From: Medicago truncatula
Taxonomy: Eukaryota > Streptophyta > Magnoliopsida > Fabales > Fabaceae
Reading direction: 5' to 3'
Assembly (NCBI RefSeq): GCF_003473485.1
Contig: NC_053043.1
Coordinates: 1,312,001-1,376,000, forward strand
Length of the DNA stretch: 64,000 nucleotides
Positions 48,900 through 58,339 of this stretch are shown here, in pieces. Numbering within the stretch: position 1 is the first letter of the stretch; the number at the start of each line of letters is the position of its first letter. Both the position numbers and the translations under genes were made by a program. The notes below the pieces were generated by a model. The model was not told the origin of the DNA. It made no database searches and worked only from the letters and a program-made list of their open reading frames with translations.

Positions 48900-50222
48900 T
48901 GAAGATGATTTTGATTTATTTCCAAATCGCGTTAATGCGAGATTGGTGCTGCTAACTCAGTGGTAATAACTTACTTAGTCATGTAATCCCTTAAAGACAT
49001 TGAATTTCTCCTTATTCATGTTGTACCTAGGGTCATTGTTTGAATGCTTTACTGGTTTTGTTTTGGCAAATTATTTTTCTTCTTGTATTATTATTTTTTT
49101 TTTTTGACAAATTATTGTATTTTGTTTTTTCTGATGAGTTGACAAATTCGTGTATTATCTCTAATAATTGACTTATAGGTCATATTATAGGAAAAAGCAG
49201 AAACTTTGGAGAGACACCTAGGATTATCTGTAATCTCGATACTCCAAAATCAAATCTTATGATATAGATAGATACCTTTAAAATACTATGTTTTTTTCCC
49301 TTGACCAAAACCTTTGAAAAACTAACATTTGTTTTTTAAAATTAGCCTAATGATTAAAATTTCATTTTAAATTGAATAAGTGGGAAATTCGGTTTGAATT
49401 TTGATCTGAGGTTATTTCCAATAGATGAGACATTTGAAACGTCTAAATCAGCTGTTCAACTGGCCAATTATTTTTTATCAACGTAGATAAATAATGTTTT
49501 CTAGTGTCTTTGACTTCTTTAAGTTTTTTAATATACTAATGACATTATTTTCTAAACTATAAAACCAAACAAATAGTACTAATTAACCTATTTCTAAAAT
49601 ACTTTGCTCTTCTTTAAAAAAAAAAAAATACTTTGCTCTGCCTTGAAAAAAAAAAAAACTATGCAATATGCGTGTCCACATCATCAAAATCTTATGTGGC
49701 AAAAACTACTTGAAAGTATCAAAATAAGAATGTTTTACGGAAATCATGGGTAGTGGTGTTATGTTACCGATCCTGAAGGTTTCGTGAAAGAGAAATGATA
49801 TTTGAACAATCAATTTTTGACAACTTTTATGAAAACTTTCTCTTTCATACTCACATTATATTTTTACTTTATTTCTCTATTGCTTTGGTTTTTGTGCCAA
49901 TCACTCATTTTCTTTGTAAAATTTTAGTTGTTGCAAAGGTTGTTATATAAAATGATGTTCAAATAACACAACTCTTCGTGAAAATGCCTCTCGCTATACT
50001 TAGCATTACGCTTAAAATAATTACTATTACTTTCATTAAATAATTAATAAAATATATATATTTTTTTACTTAAAAATAAATATTAACTTACATAGCAGTT
50101 CATAATAAAATTTGAAAGTTATGTTGGAATAATAATCACAATTTTTTTTATCAATAAGAAAATGTTCAATTAAAATTTGGTTGATTACAACAAAATAATA
50201 ATTAATATAATAAATGTTTCCA
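48900..50222. other. spacer, no gene seen
   Basis: UGT85 3'UTR probably to about 49080, then AT-rich sequence with one micro-insertion (49596-49639). Confidence 0.4.
49596..49639 (+). repeat. A-tract micro-insertion with 15 bp duplication
   Basis: AAAATACTTTGCTCT at 49596-49610 and 49625-49639 flanks TCTTT plus A-run. Perfect copies. Confidence 0.7.
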
Positions 50223-50231
50223 TTAATATTT

Positions 50232-50619
50232 GGCTTAATTGCATGTTTGATTCCTTATGTTTATTTTAGGTTTTAAATTGGTCCCTTGTATTTTACAAAT
50301 TTTAAGTTGGTCTCTTACATTTTAAAAGTTTTAAGTTGGTCTAAAATGTTATTCACGTTGAAATAAGTTAGTCCCTTTAGCGACATGATATTGAGTTTAA
50401 TAATACAAAAAAATTAAAAAAAATGTTTTAAAATTGATTTTCTAAATAAATTAAATTTCATCACTAATATTCTCAACCCGAATCTCTAACGGTCGAGTAG
50501 TGAAGAGACTAACTTATTCTAAGATGAGTAACATTTTGGACCAACTTGAAACTTTTAAAACATAAGAGACCAACTTAAAACCTAAAATAAACATGAGAGA
50601 CCAAACATACAATTAAATC
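50232..50619. mobile_element. 388 bp MULE-type MITE with 9 bp duplication
   Basis: TTAATATTT flanks it at 50223-50231 and 50620-50628. TIRs of over 100 bp begin GGCTTAATTGCATGTTTG and (complement) GATTTAATTGTATGTTTGG, and include TTTATTTTAGGTTTTAA on both arms. The centre is about 130 bp. Same end type as the 6782 element. Confidence 0.88.
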
Positions 50620-50908
50620 TTAATATTTAAATGTTTTAAAAAGAAAAGTTGATAGCGAAATTGTATAATATATACATATATGGATGTTCGAACTTGAACA
50701 TTATTTATATTGTCGGGGTTCAAACCATAAACATTATATTTATTCATCTTAATGTGTGTTTGTTTTCACGGTGAATACCCACCAAACGAGCGTTTTTCCA
50801 AACTCTCCAAATTGGAGCTTCTCTATTTTCAAGTTGAGACTGCCTCTGGACTCAAAATTAAATGACAGGACGTGTTTCCAAATAGATGCTTACAAAAGTT
50901 AATTTATA

Positions 50909-51322
50909 GGCAAATTCTATGGTACACCCAATAATATGAGTGTATTGGTACACCAAATCCTTAAATATAGTTAAATGGGTTATTTTTTTGTAGGAAAAAA
51001 ATATTTTCTATCACCTATAATTATAATAACTAAATCTTATTTACCAAAAACGTCAACACAGTAAAATTTGATTTTTCTGAATTCCTATTACTCATAATAA
51101 AGAATTTTGATTATTTTTTACAATAAAATGAAAAAAAAAATTAGTATGATTTTTCTAAAAAATGAAATGATATTTTTTCTTATAAAATGATATTTTCTAA
51201 AATATATATGTCAACAAACACCTATTTCTTTCATAAAAAATTATAGTTAATTTATAAAAATGTAAGCGAGAGTACTGGTACACCTTAATTTGCGGGTGTA
51301 CCGTAGAAGTTCCTATAGATTA
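50909..51322. mobile_element. MITE-like element with TGGTACACCC ends
   Basis: AGGCAAATTCTATGGTACACC at the left mirrors GGTGTACCGTAGAAGTTCCT at the right. The inner part repeats TTGGTACACC/GGTACACCTTAA. AT-rich, non-coding, about 230 bp upstream of the first UGT91 ATG. No clear target duplication. Confidence 0.6.
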
Positions 51323-51552
51323 ACTTATGTTTATTTATTCTTCCATTAGTTTAATAAGTTAATCTATAACCAGCGTTTGTGTGGTATGCGAGGTTCTCGT
51401 GGAAGTTTGCTTTGCGTTTGCGCAGAATGCATGCAAAAAGTGTTACTATATCTTCAACTCTTGCATACTCACTCTTCCTATTCACATCTTCATTTCTTGC
51501 ATATTCATCCTAGTTGCTATTCATACCTTCCAAATTACAAATCCAAGTCTTG

Positions 51553-52974
51553 ATGGGTTCTACTGTTAATGAAGAAGATAGTAACAAACCTCTTCATATT
51601 GTAATGCTCCCATGGCTAGCTATGGGACATATATACCCTTACTTTGAAGTAGCCAAAATTCTAGCTTCAAAGGGTCACACTGTCACCTTCATCAACTCCC
51701 CTAAAAACATTGACCAAATGCCAAAAACACCCAAAACCATTGAACCATTCATCAAATTGGTAAGATTGCCTTTACCACACATAGAGCAACTCCCACCAGG
51801 TGCAGAAAACACTATGGACATTCCAATAAACATGAACAAATACCTTGAACTAGCCTATCAAGGTCTTCAAGATGATGTTACTGAGATTCTCAAAACATCA
51901 AAACCTGATTGGGTTTTCTATGATTATGGTACTGTTTGGTTAGCACCAATAGCTAAAAGCCTAAACATAGCTTCTGTTCATTACAGCATAACACCAGCTT
52001 GGAACATATGTTTTTTTGATCGACCTAAGGATCAAATCAAAACAAATTTCGAAATTCAAGACATATGTGGCCCACATAAATGGCTTCCTTTTCAAACAAC
52101 TATTCATCTCAAACCTTATGAGCTTATTAGAGCTTTCACAGCTCTTAGAGATGAATCAGGTAACATGCCTGATTCTGGTCTCAACAATGCTTATTCAAGT
52201 TGTGATCTTTTACTTCTCAGAACCTCGAGAGAGCTTGAAGGTGAATGGTTGGATTATATCTCTGAACAGTACAATGTTCCTGTTGTTCCTGTTGGGTTGA
52301 TTCCACCTTCTATGCAGATAAGAGATGATGAAGAGGAAGAGAACAATCCTGATTGGGTGAAAATCAAAGGGTGGTTGGATTCAAGAGAATCATCTTCTGT
52401 TGTTTACATTGGATTTGGGAGTGAGTTGAAGTTGAGTCAGGAAGATTTAACTGAGTTGGCTTATGGAATTGAGCTTTCTGGGTTGTCTTTCTTTTGGACT
52501 TTGAAGAATCTGAAAGAGGGTACACTTGAATTACCTGAAGGATTCGAGGAAAGGACGAAAGAACGCGGAATTGTTTGGAAGACATGGGCACCTCAGCTTA
52601 AGATCTTAGCTCATGGAGCAATTGGTGGATGTATGAGTCATTGTGGTTCTGGTTCTGTTATTGAAAAGGTTCATTTTGGCCATGTTCTTGTGACACTGCC
52701 TTATTTGCTTGACCAGTGTTTGTTTTCAAGGGCATTGGTGGAAAAGGAAGTGGCTGTTGAAGTACCAAGGAGTGAGGAAGATGGGTCTTTTACTAGGGAC
52801 TCTGTGGCTCACTCATTGAGGTTGGCAATTGTGGATGAGGAAGGAAGTAGTTTCAGGAACAATGCTAAAGAGTTGGGGAAGGTTTTCAGTTCAAAAGATA
52901 TTCACAATCAATATATTGATGACTTTATTGCTGCTCTTTACAAGTATAGGGTTCCTTCCAATTCCAACAACTAA
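51553..52974 (+). CDS. UGT91-type UDP-glycosyltransferase, copy A, 473 aa
   Basis: Intronless family-1 glycosyltransferase of the UGT91 group, which usually adds a sugar to a sugar already on a flavonoid or triterpene (soybean UGT91H4 is the soyasaponin III rhamnosyltransferase). His26 in WLAMGHIYPY and Asp124 in VFYDYG form the catalytic pair. PSPG spans W345-Q388 (WAPQLKILAHGAIGGCMSHCGSGSVIE ... YLLDQ). HCGSGS instead of HCGWNS is normal for this group. ATG at 51553 (MGSTVNEEDSNKPLHIV) is preferred over the in-frame 51514 ATG because it fits family length and the sister copies. Nearly identical to copy C outside residues 91-250. Donor sugar and acceptor are inferred only by family. Confidence 0.92.
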   Translation: MGSTVNEEDSNKPLHIVMLPWLAMGHIYPYFEVAKILASKGHTVTFINSPKNIDQMPKTPKTIEPFIKLVRLPLPHIEQLPPGAENTMDIPINMNKYLELAYQGLQDDVTEILKTSKPDWVFYDYGTVWLAPIAKSLNIASVHYSITPAWNICFFDRPKDQIKTNFEIQDICGPHKWLPFQTTIHLKPYELIRAFTALRDESGNMPDSGLNNAYSSCDLLLLRTSRELEGEWLDYISEQYNVPVVPVGLIPPSMQIRDDEEEENNPDWVKIKGWLDSRESSSVVYIGFGSELKLSQEDLTELAYGIELSGLSFFWTLKNLKEGTLELPEGFEERTKERGIVWKTWAPQLKILAHGAIGGCMSHCGSGSVIEKVHFGHVLVTLPYLLDQCLFSRALVEKEVAVEVPRSEEDGSFTRDSVAHSLRLAIVDEEGSSFRNNAKELGKVFSSKDIHNQYIDDFIAALYKYRVPSNSNN

Positions 52975-54250
52975 GTAGACTAGTAATTTTGTATCATGTG
53001 TTTCCCTTCTTCTCATAATCAATATATTTATTGTGATTTTTGTTTTGCAATAAAAGGTTTTATTTTAGTTTCCTTCTTCTCAGTTTTGTAACAAAAATGT
53101 TAATTGGCCATCCTTCTATATCTGATTTGTGATATGGCACTTTTTTTTACAAAAAATTGTATCTCTAGACTAATCATTCTCTTAATTTCATATTGGTGAA
53201 AATTGCTTCAAAGGACTGTAGTTGATTATCAAGTATCAACTTCTGCATTTGCATATCACAAACTTGGCAGCAGAAGTAGACTAGAATTCAATTATGTGGT
53301 ATGAAAGTTTTACATAAATAAAGATCATAAATGGTATGCATGTTTGAACAAAATAACCAGATCATAAACCAATTTTTTTTTTTTGTCATTTTGTACACTT
53401 GTGACATTGTGGTTGGCCAATGTCGTCAGATGACATTGACACCCCAATGTCACCCAAATGTTTTCCGAAAATGTGTTGGTGGGTAGAAGAAATTCTAATC
53501 TCTACCTATGCTATTTTGTATTTAATTCTTGGATTCATGAATGTAAAAAAAAAAATATTACTAAGGAAGAAAATTTACCTCTTAGTTAGATGGCAAAAGA
53601 TGCTCTTAATATTCAACTGAAGTGCAAATAAGAAATTCAAGAACAGATATAAATAAATAATATAAATCAAAACAAGGCACTTTGAAAACGACAACAAAAA
53701 ATTTGCTAAACTTTAAAATTAAAAAATTCTTAATTGGCTCCCTCAAAAAAAAAAAAAAATTCTTAATTGGCTCTCTAAACTTTTAAACAAATTGTAAATG
53801 GTCCCTACCTACAACATAATTAGCCCGAAGTTAAACAAGTACATTGTTCACAAGTCATAATTCAACCGTTAAGAATGTTGAATTTTTTAGGTCAAACCTC
53901 ATGGTTTGAATCCTGATTTCTTTACTTATATGTGTGTCTAATAATTTTCATTTCGTTTATGAAAAATAAATATAACCAAGCTAACATTTATTATTATTTA
54001 TTATTTTGTCTTTCATTTATATTCTTGCATAAATTTTGATGAAGAGTTTTGACACTCATCTCGGTTCTACCCAATTATTATTATTATTGGTGCGTGTAGA
54101 TGATATCCGATTCAGACCGCAGACTTGCCTAACCCCTAAATAAACAAACAAATGTGTGTCTCCTTGACTTACTCGTGCACAATTTAGCGGAATAAATTAG
54201 TAGATGCGCGTTTCGCATGCCACTACCATCCATTTCTATTTCTTCCCTAT
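52975..54250. other. duplicated 3' flank of copy A and spacer
   Basis: 52975-53640 corresponds to 59860-60470 downstream of copy C (shared TATGCATGTTTGAACAAAAT and AACCAGATCATAAACCAATT), with a T-run and extra text inserted here near 53372. From 53640 on only AT-rich spacer and a micro-insertion at 53725. Confidence 0.6.
53725..53773 (+). repeat. A-tract micro-insertion with 16 bp duplication
   Basis: AATTCTTAATTGGCTC at 53725-53740 and 53758-53773 flanks CCTC plus about thirteen A. Perfect copies. Confidence 0.75.
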
Positions 54251-54253
54251 AAT

Positions 54254-54290
54254 AATATGCCATCATCCTTCAAAAAAAGAATATGCCATC
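54254..54290 (+). repeat. A-tract micro-insertion with 11 bp duplication
   Basis: AATATGCCATC at 54254-54264 and 54280-54290 flanks ATCCTTC plus seven A plus G. It lies just before the ATG of UGT91 copy B, probably in its leader. Confidence 0.65.
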
Positions 54291-54326
54291 TTTTTCATGT
54301 ATTGCAGCAACAACATTCATTCATTC

Positions 54327-55742
54327 ATGGATAACAAGAAAAACAAACCTCTTCATGTTGTCATGTTTCCATGGATAGCCATGGGACACATGTACCCATG
54401 TTTTGAGGTTTCCAAGATTCTTTCACAAAATGGTCACTTTGTCACACTCATATCTACTCCTTCAATCATAGATCGTCTTCCTAAACTCTCACAAACCCTT
54501 TCACCATTTTTTAATCTCATCAAACTTCCCTTATCATCTTACATTGACAAAAACCATCTTCCAACAAATGCAGATTCAACCATGGACATTCCCTCCAACA
54601 AACTCTATTACCTTAAACTAGCCTATGATTCTCTTCAAGAATCTGTAGCTGAGATACTCAAAACTTCAAATCCTGATTGGGTTTTCTATGATTTTGCAGC
54701 TAGTTGGTTACCACAGTTAGCAAAAGGTTTGAATTTGAACATATCATGTTGTTATTTCAGTCCTTGTCCTGCATGGAGCATATGTTTCTTTGATACACCA
54801 AAAAAACAACTTGGTGATGATTCTGCAGCTATTAGAACAAATGCAGAAGATTACTATGGTCCACCTAAATGGATTTCTTTTCCTACAAAGATTGGTTTAA
54901 GGCCTTATGAGGTAAGAAAATTGCTTGAAGATATCAAAGTTAATGAAACAGGGGCTTCCCCTGTTTTTGATCTAAACAGAGCAAATTCAGATTGTGACAT
55001 GTTTGTTATTAGAAGCTCAAGAGATCTTGAAGGAGAATGGTTAGATTTTCTTGGTGAGTTTTACAACAAGCCTGTGATTCCTGTTGGATTGCTTCCACCA
55101 AGAAGAGATTCTTCTGATGAGGTAGAAGATAGTCCTGATTGGATTCAAATCAAAGCATGGTTAGACACACAAAAGAGTTCATCTGTTGTTTATATTGCAT
55201 TTGGGAGTGAGGTGAAATTGAGCCAAGAAAATCTCAATGAATTAGCTCTTGGGATTGAGAATTCTAAATTACCTTTCTTTTGGGTTTTGAGAGATTTGAA
55301 AAATGGTTTTGTTGAGTTACCAAATGGGTTTGAGGATAGGACAAAAGATCATGGTATAGTGTGGAAAAGTTGGGCCCCACAACCTAAGATCTTAGGTCAT
55401 GGTTCAGTTGGTGGTTGTTTGACTCATTGTGGTTCAGGTTCAATGATAGAAAATCTTTATTTTGGACATGTTCTTGTTATGTTGCCTTTTTTATTGGATC
55501 AAGCTTTGTATTCAAGAGTAATGCAAGAGAAGAAAGTTGGAATTGAGATAGTGAGGAATGAAGAAGATGGATCATTTACAAGGAATTCAGTTGCTAAGGC
55601 ATTGAGATTTACCATGGTTGATGAAGAGGGAAGTGATTATAGGAAGAATGCTAAAGAGATAGGGAAGAAATTTAGTAACAAGGAGCTTCATAATCAATAC
55701 ATTGAAAACTTCATTTCTTCACTTCAAAATCACAATTCATAG
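54327..55742 (+). CDS. UGT91-type UDP-glycosyltransferase, copy B, 471 aa
   Basis: Intronless, same architecture as copies A and C but clearly more diverged. His21 lies in WIAMGHMYPC, the Asp partner in VFYDFAASWLP, and the PSPG box is WAPQPKILGHGSVGGCLTHCGSGSMIE ... FLLDQ. It carries an insertion near SCCYFSPCPAWSICFFDTPKKQLGDDSAAIRTNAEDYYGPPKW relative to the sisters. ATG at 54327 (MDNKKNKPLHVV) is chosen; the long 5' extension from 54204 has no family match. Likely an older tandem duplicate that may use a different acceptor. Glycosyltransferase function is secure; substrate is not. Confidence 0.92.
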   Translation: MDNKKNKPLHVVMFPWIAMGHMYPCFEVSKILSQNGHFVTLISTPSIIDRLPKLSQTLSPFFNLIKLPLSSYIDKNHLPTNADSTMDIPSNKLYYLKLAYDSLQESVAEILKTSNPDWVFYDFAASWLPQLAKGLNLNISCCYFSPCPAWSICFFDTPKKQLGDDSAAIRTNAEDYYGPPKWISFPTKIGLRPYEVRKLLEDIKVNETGASPVFDLNRANSDCDMFVIRSSRDLEGEWLDFLGEFYNKPVIPVGLLPPRRDSSDEVEDSPDWIQIKAWLDTQKSSSVVYIAFGSEVKLSQENLNELALGIENSKLPFFWVLRDLKNGFVELPNGFEDRTKDHGIVWKSWAPQPKILGHGSVGGCLTHCGSGSMIENLYFGHVLVMLPFLLDQALYSRVMQEKKVGIEIVRNEEDGSFTRNSVAKALRFTMVDEEGSDYRKNAKEIGKKFSNKELHNQYIENFISSLQNHNS

Positions 55743-56004
55743 GAATGTTTAGAAGTAATTAAGTAAACATTCATTTGAATTGAAATAAAAACCTTTGATT
55801 CAACTTGTGGAGATAGGACAAAAAGGTTGTTATTTGTTTGTGTGTAGGGCATATCTGTTCACTTGCCTCACCTTAATTCTTTCAGGTCATTGCCATTAAT
55901 TTCTACATTTGACCAATTTGTAAGCATCAGCCCTTTAGAAATTCAATATACATAAATTGGTGGGGTGAATCAAATCTAAAATTTTAGTGTGATACAAATT
56001 TGTA

Positions 56005-56154
56005 TTCCTTCCAATCACATTTATAATCAAAAAACATTTTCTTAGGTTTATTGAATGAATAGTCAATGTATCTGGTCTATAAATATGATCAGATACATAA
56101 ATTATTCAATGAATCTAAAATATTATTTTTTAGTTATAAATGTGACGGAGGGAG
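56005..56154. mobile_element. 150 bp Stowaway (Tc1/mariner) MITE
   Basis: TA-flanked. TTCCTTCCAATCACATTTATAA at the left mirrors TTATAAATGTGACGGAGGGAG at the right, the classic CTCCCTCCGT terminus. Left end more worn than the right. Confidence 0.75.
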
Positions 56155-56513
56155 TAATTTCTTCATATAATATTCTTGTTGAATGTGAAACTTAGTCGAT
56201 GATTCGGTTAATAGTCTTATTAACGATTCACTTTTTCTTAAAATGATTAAGCCGGTATAAATGAATTTCGTCTCTATGCTATGAGATTTTAACTACTTCA
56301 AAGAGTATTAGTTCTTCAAACGATTAGGTCAATAGAAAAGAACTGCGTCAATGCTACGAGTCCTTTAACTACTTCAAAGAGTATTAAATGGGGTAAATAA
56401 TTTTAAGAACTAAAATGCGAAGAAAAATATAAGTAAAATGTTAGAGGCATATAAACATAAAATAAGTTGTTTGATTGATTGAGTGTGTCGATGGTAAAAT
56501 TTACAAGTGATAG

Positions 56514-56603
56514 TTACAAACCAAGATACTAGAGTCTATATGCTATGAGATTTTTTTTTTGTGCTAAAAAAAAAAATTTACAAACCAAGATACTAGAGTC
56601 TAT
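56514..56603 (+). repeat. micro-insertion with 26 bp duplication
   Basis: TTACAAACCAAGATACTAGAGTCTAT occurs at 56514-56539 and 56578-56603 (positions give the full 26 bp). The 38 bp insert has a T-run, GTGCT and an A-run. Longest duplication of this class in the window. Confidence 0.7.
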
Positions 56604-56631
56604 GTCCTATCATCCATGATCTTGACCAACT

Positions 56632-56680
56632 AAAATAGTGCCCTCATTTCTCTCAAAAAAAAAAAAAATAGTGCCCTCAT
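56632..56680 (+). repeat. A-tract micro-insertion with 16 bp duplication
   Basis: AAAATAGTGCCCTCAT at 56632-56647 and 56665-56680 flanks TTCTCTC plus about ten A. Perfect copies. Confidence 0.75.
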
Positions 56681-57103
56681 CGTTACTCGACTATATAAAC
56701 TATAGTCACATGATCGTGTGCATGCTTCCTAAAAAAATTGTTGTGGGGATTATCCCTTATTTTCTTAAATAAATAAATTTAATGACAAGAAGTGGACGAT
56801 ATTAAGTCCTCTAAAAAAATGGACGTTAAGGATGAATTATTGGCATGCTCTGAGTTAGAACCCTTCTTATTGCAGCAATGACTAGAATGACTCTTTTCAG
56901 AGTCAAGTTAAAATCAATTTTAACACCTTCAAAACAATTATACATAAGTAAAAAAATCAATTTTGACACCTTCAAAATTGAAACATACTTGAAGAATAAG
57001 TTTGTGTCTAAAAAACAATTTTAGAATCAAGAGATCTAGATTCTTGCTTCAAGTTAAAATTAATTCTCCAATTCTAAATACAAAATCAATTTTTCAAAAA
57101 GAG

Positions 57104-57165
57104 TAACCAACAACAACATCAACAATCAAGTCTTTTTTCATTAAGTGGGGTCGGCTACTTCAAAA
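57104..57165 (+). mobile_element. RTE-type LINE 3'-end fragment
   Basis: ACCAACAACAACATCAACAATC, then TTTTTTCATTAAGTGGGGTCGGCTACTTC. Same terminal motif as 30729, closer to the plant consensus here. Only the tail is present. Confidence 0.6.
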
Positions 57166-57193
57166 GAGTAATCAAATATATCAAAATCTATTA

Positions 57194-57487
57194 CTCCCTC
57201 CGTCCCTAATTATAAGATCCTTTGGAGAATTTTTTTTGTCCCTTTTTATAAGACCCCTTTGTTATTTCCAACTACATTAATTATTTCTTTACATACATGC
57301 CCCTATTTATTATACATCTTTTTCTTCAATCAGCAATAAGTAGCATATGGAAAACATAAACTAACTCTCTCTCTTAAGGATAAAATTGTAAAAACAATAG
57401 TGATTACAAACAACTTTAATACAAATATCCGCTTTCTTAATTCCCGTAATTTTAGCAAAAGAGTCTTATAATTAGGGACGGAGGGAG
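57194..57487. mobile_element. 294 bp Stowaway (Tc1/mariner) MITE
   Basis: TA duplications (57192-57193, 57488-57489) flank CTCCCTCCGTCCCTAATTAT and its exact mirror ATAATTAGGGACGGAGGGAG. Well-preserved ends suggest a young copy. The antisense ORF inside is not coding. Confidence 0.92.
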
Positions 57488-57529
57488 TATAAAATTTATC
57501 CCTAATAATCAAACCAAACATAGTTGAAT

Positions 57530-57800
57530 ATACTCCATCCGTTTCAAAATGAGTGTCACTTTAGCAAAAAAAAAATTGTTTCAAAATGAATGTCACTTTG
57601 CATTTCCAATACAACTTTAATTTTTTTCTCCCAATTTTACCCTCAATAAATACTTCAACTTTTCTCTTAAACAATTTTCAATGCAACTTTAAGTTTGTCT
57701 TTTTCTTGTGCAGTTTAGTAAAAGTGTCATGGCTAATGATTATTTTATTCCATTACTTAATTTGTGTGCAATTAACTAAAACGACATTCATTTTAAAAAA
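57530..57800. mobile_element. second Stowaway-like element, worn
   Basis: Starts TACTCCATCCGTTTCAAAATGAG; the right side has ACGACATTCATTTTAAAAAAG as an imperfect mirror. Its left part was itself duplicated by a micro-insertion (57541-57599). Confidence 0.6.
57541..57599 (+). repeat. A-tract micro-insertion with 22 bp duplication
   Basis: Copies at 57541-57562 and 57578-57599 (GTTTCAAAATGAGTGTCACT and GTTTCAAAATGAATGTCACT, plus TT) differ by one base and flank AGC plus ten A plus TT. It occurred inside a Stowaway element, so it is younger than that insertion. Confidence 0.7.
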
Positions 57801-57805
57801 GATGG

Positions 57806-58000
57806 TGTAAATTTCTTGCGGTCAACAAAGGCCGCATTCACGACATTATTGATCGTTGGGTCGAGATTAGATTTCTAACAATTTTTTTTTTATTTTTAAA
57901 AAACTACTGAAATCTAATATTTAATTTCTGCAATGCTGGATCTTGATATAATGGTCATCAATGTTAGAATGGTTTTTTATGACCGCAAGGAATCCATATT
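57806..58000. mobile_element. MITE with TGCGGTCA ends
   Basis: TGTAAATTTCTTGCGGTCA at the left mirrors TGACCGCAAGGAATCCATA and TTTTACA at the right, about 195 bp. Core non-coding. Superfamily undecided. Confidence 0.55.
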
Positions 58001-58339
58001 TTACATAGTCACCGTAATATTGACTTCAACAACGTTAGAATTTCTCAGCAAACAGCCAAGCACCACCACGTGACAAGAGAGAAGAACCAACACCAACAGT
58101 GAAAGAATCAATCCCAAAAGGCCAAAACACAATCTTCTTTCTATTTTACACTAAAATAATCATTGCATGGCTCTCGTGGAAGAGCATAGCCTCCTCGTGG
58201 AAATAAAATAACGTTGGATTGGATGTGTTTTTTACAAGTAATAATATATTTGAATGCGTGTCACACGTGGCAGTGATTGTTTATACAAAAATAACTTTAT
58301 ATTAATTAAAAAAAATAACTTTATATTAATTAAGACTTC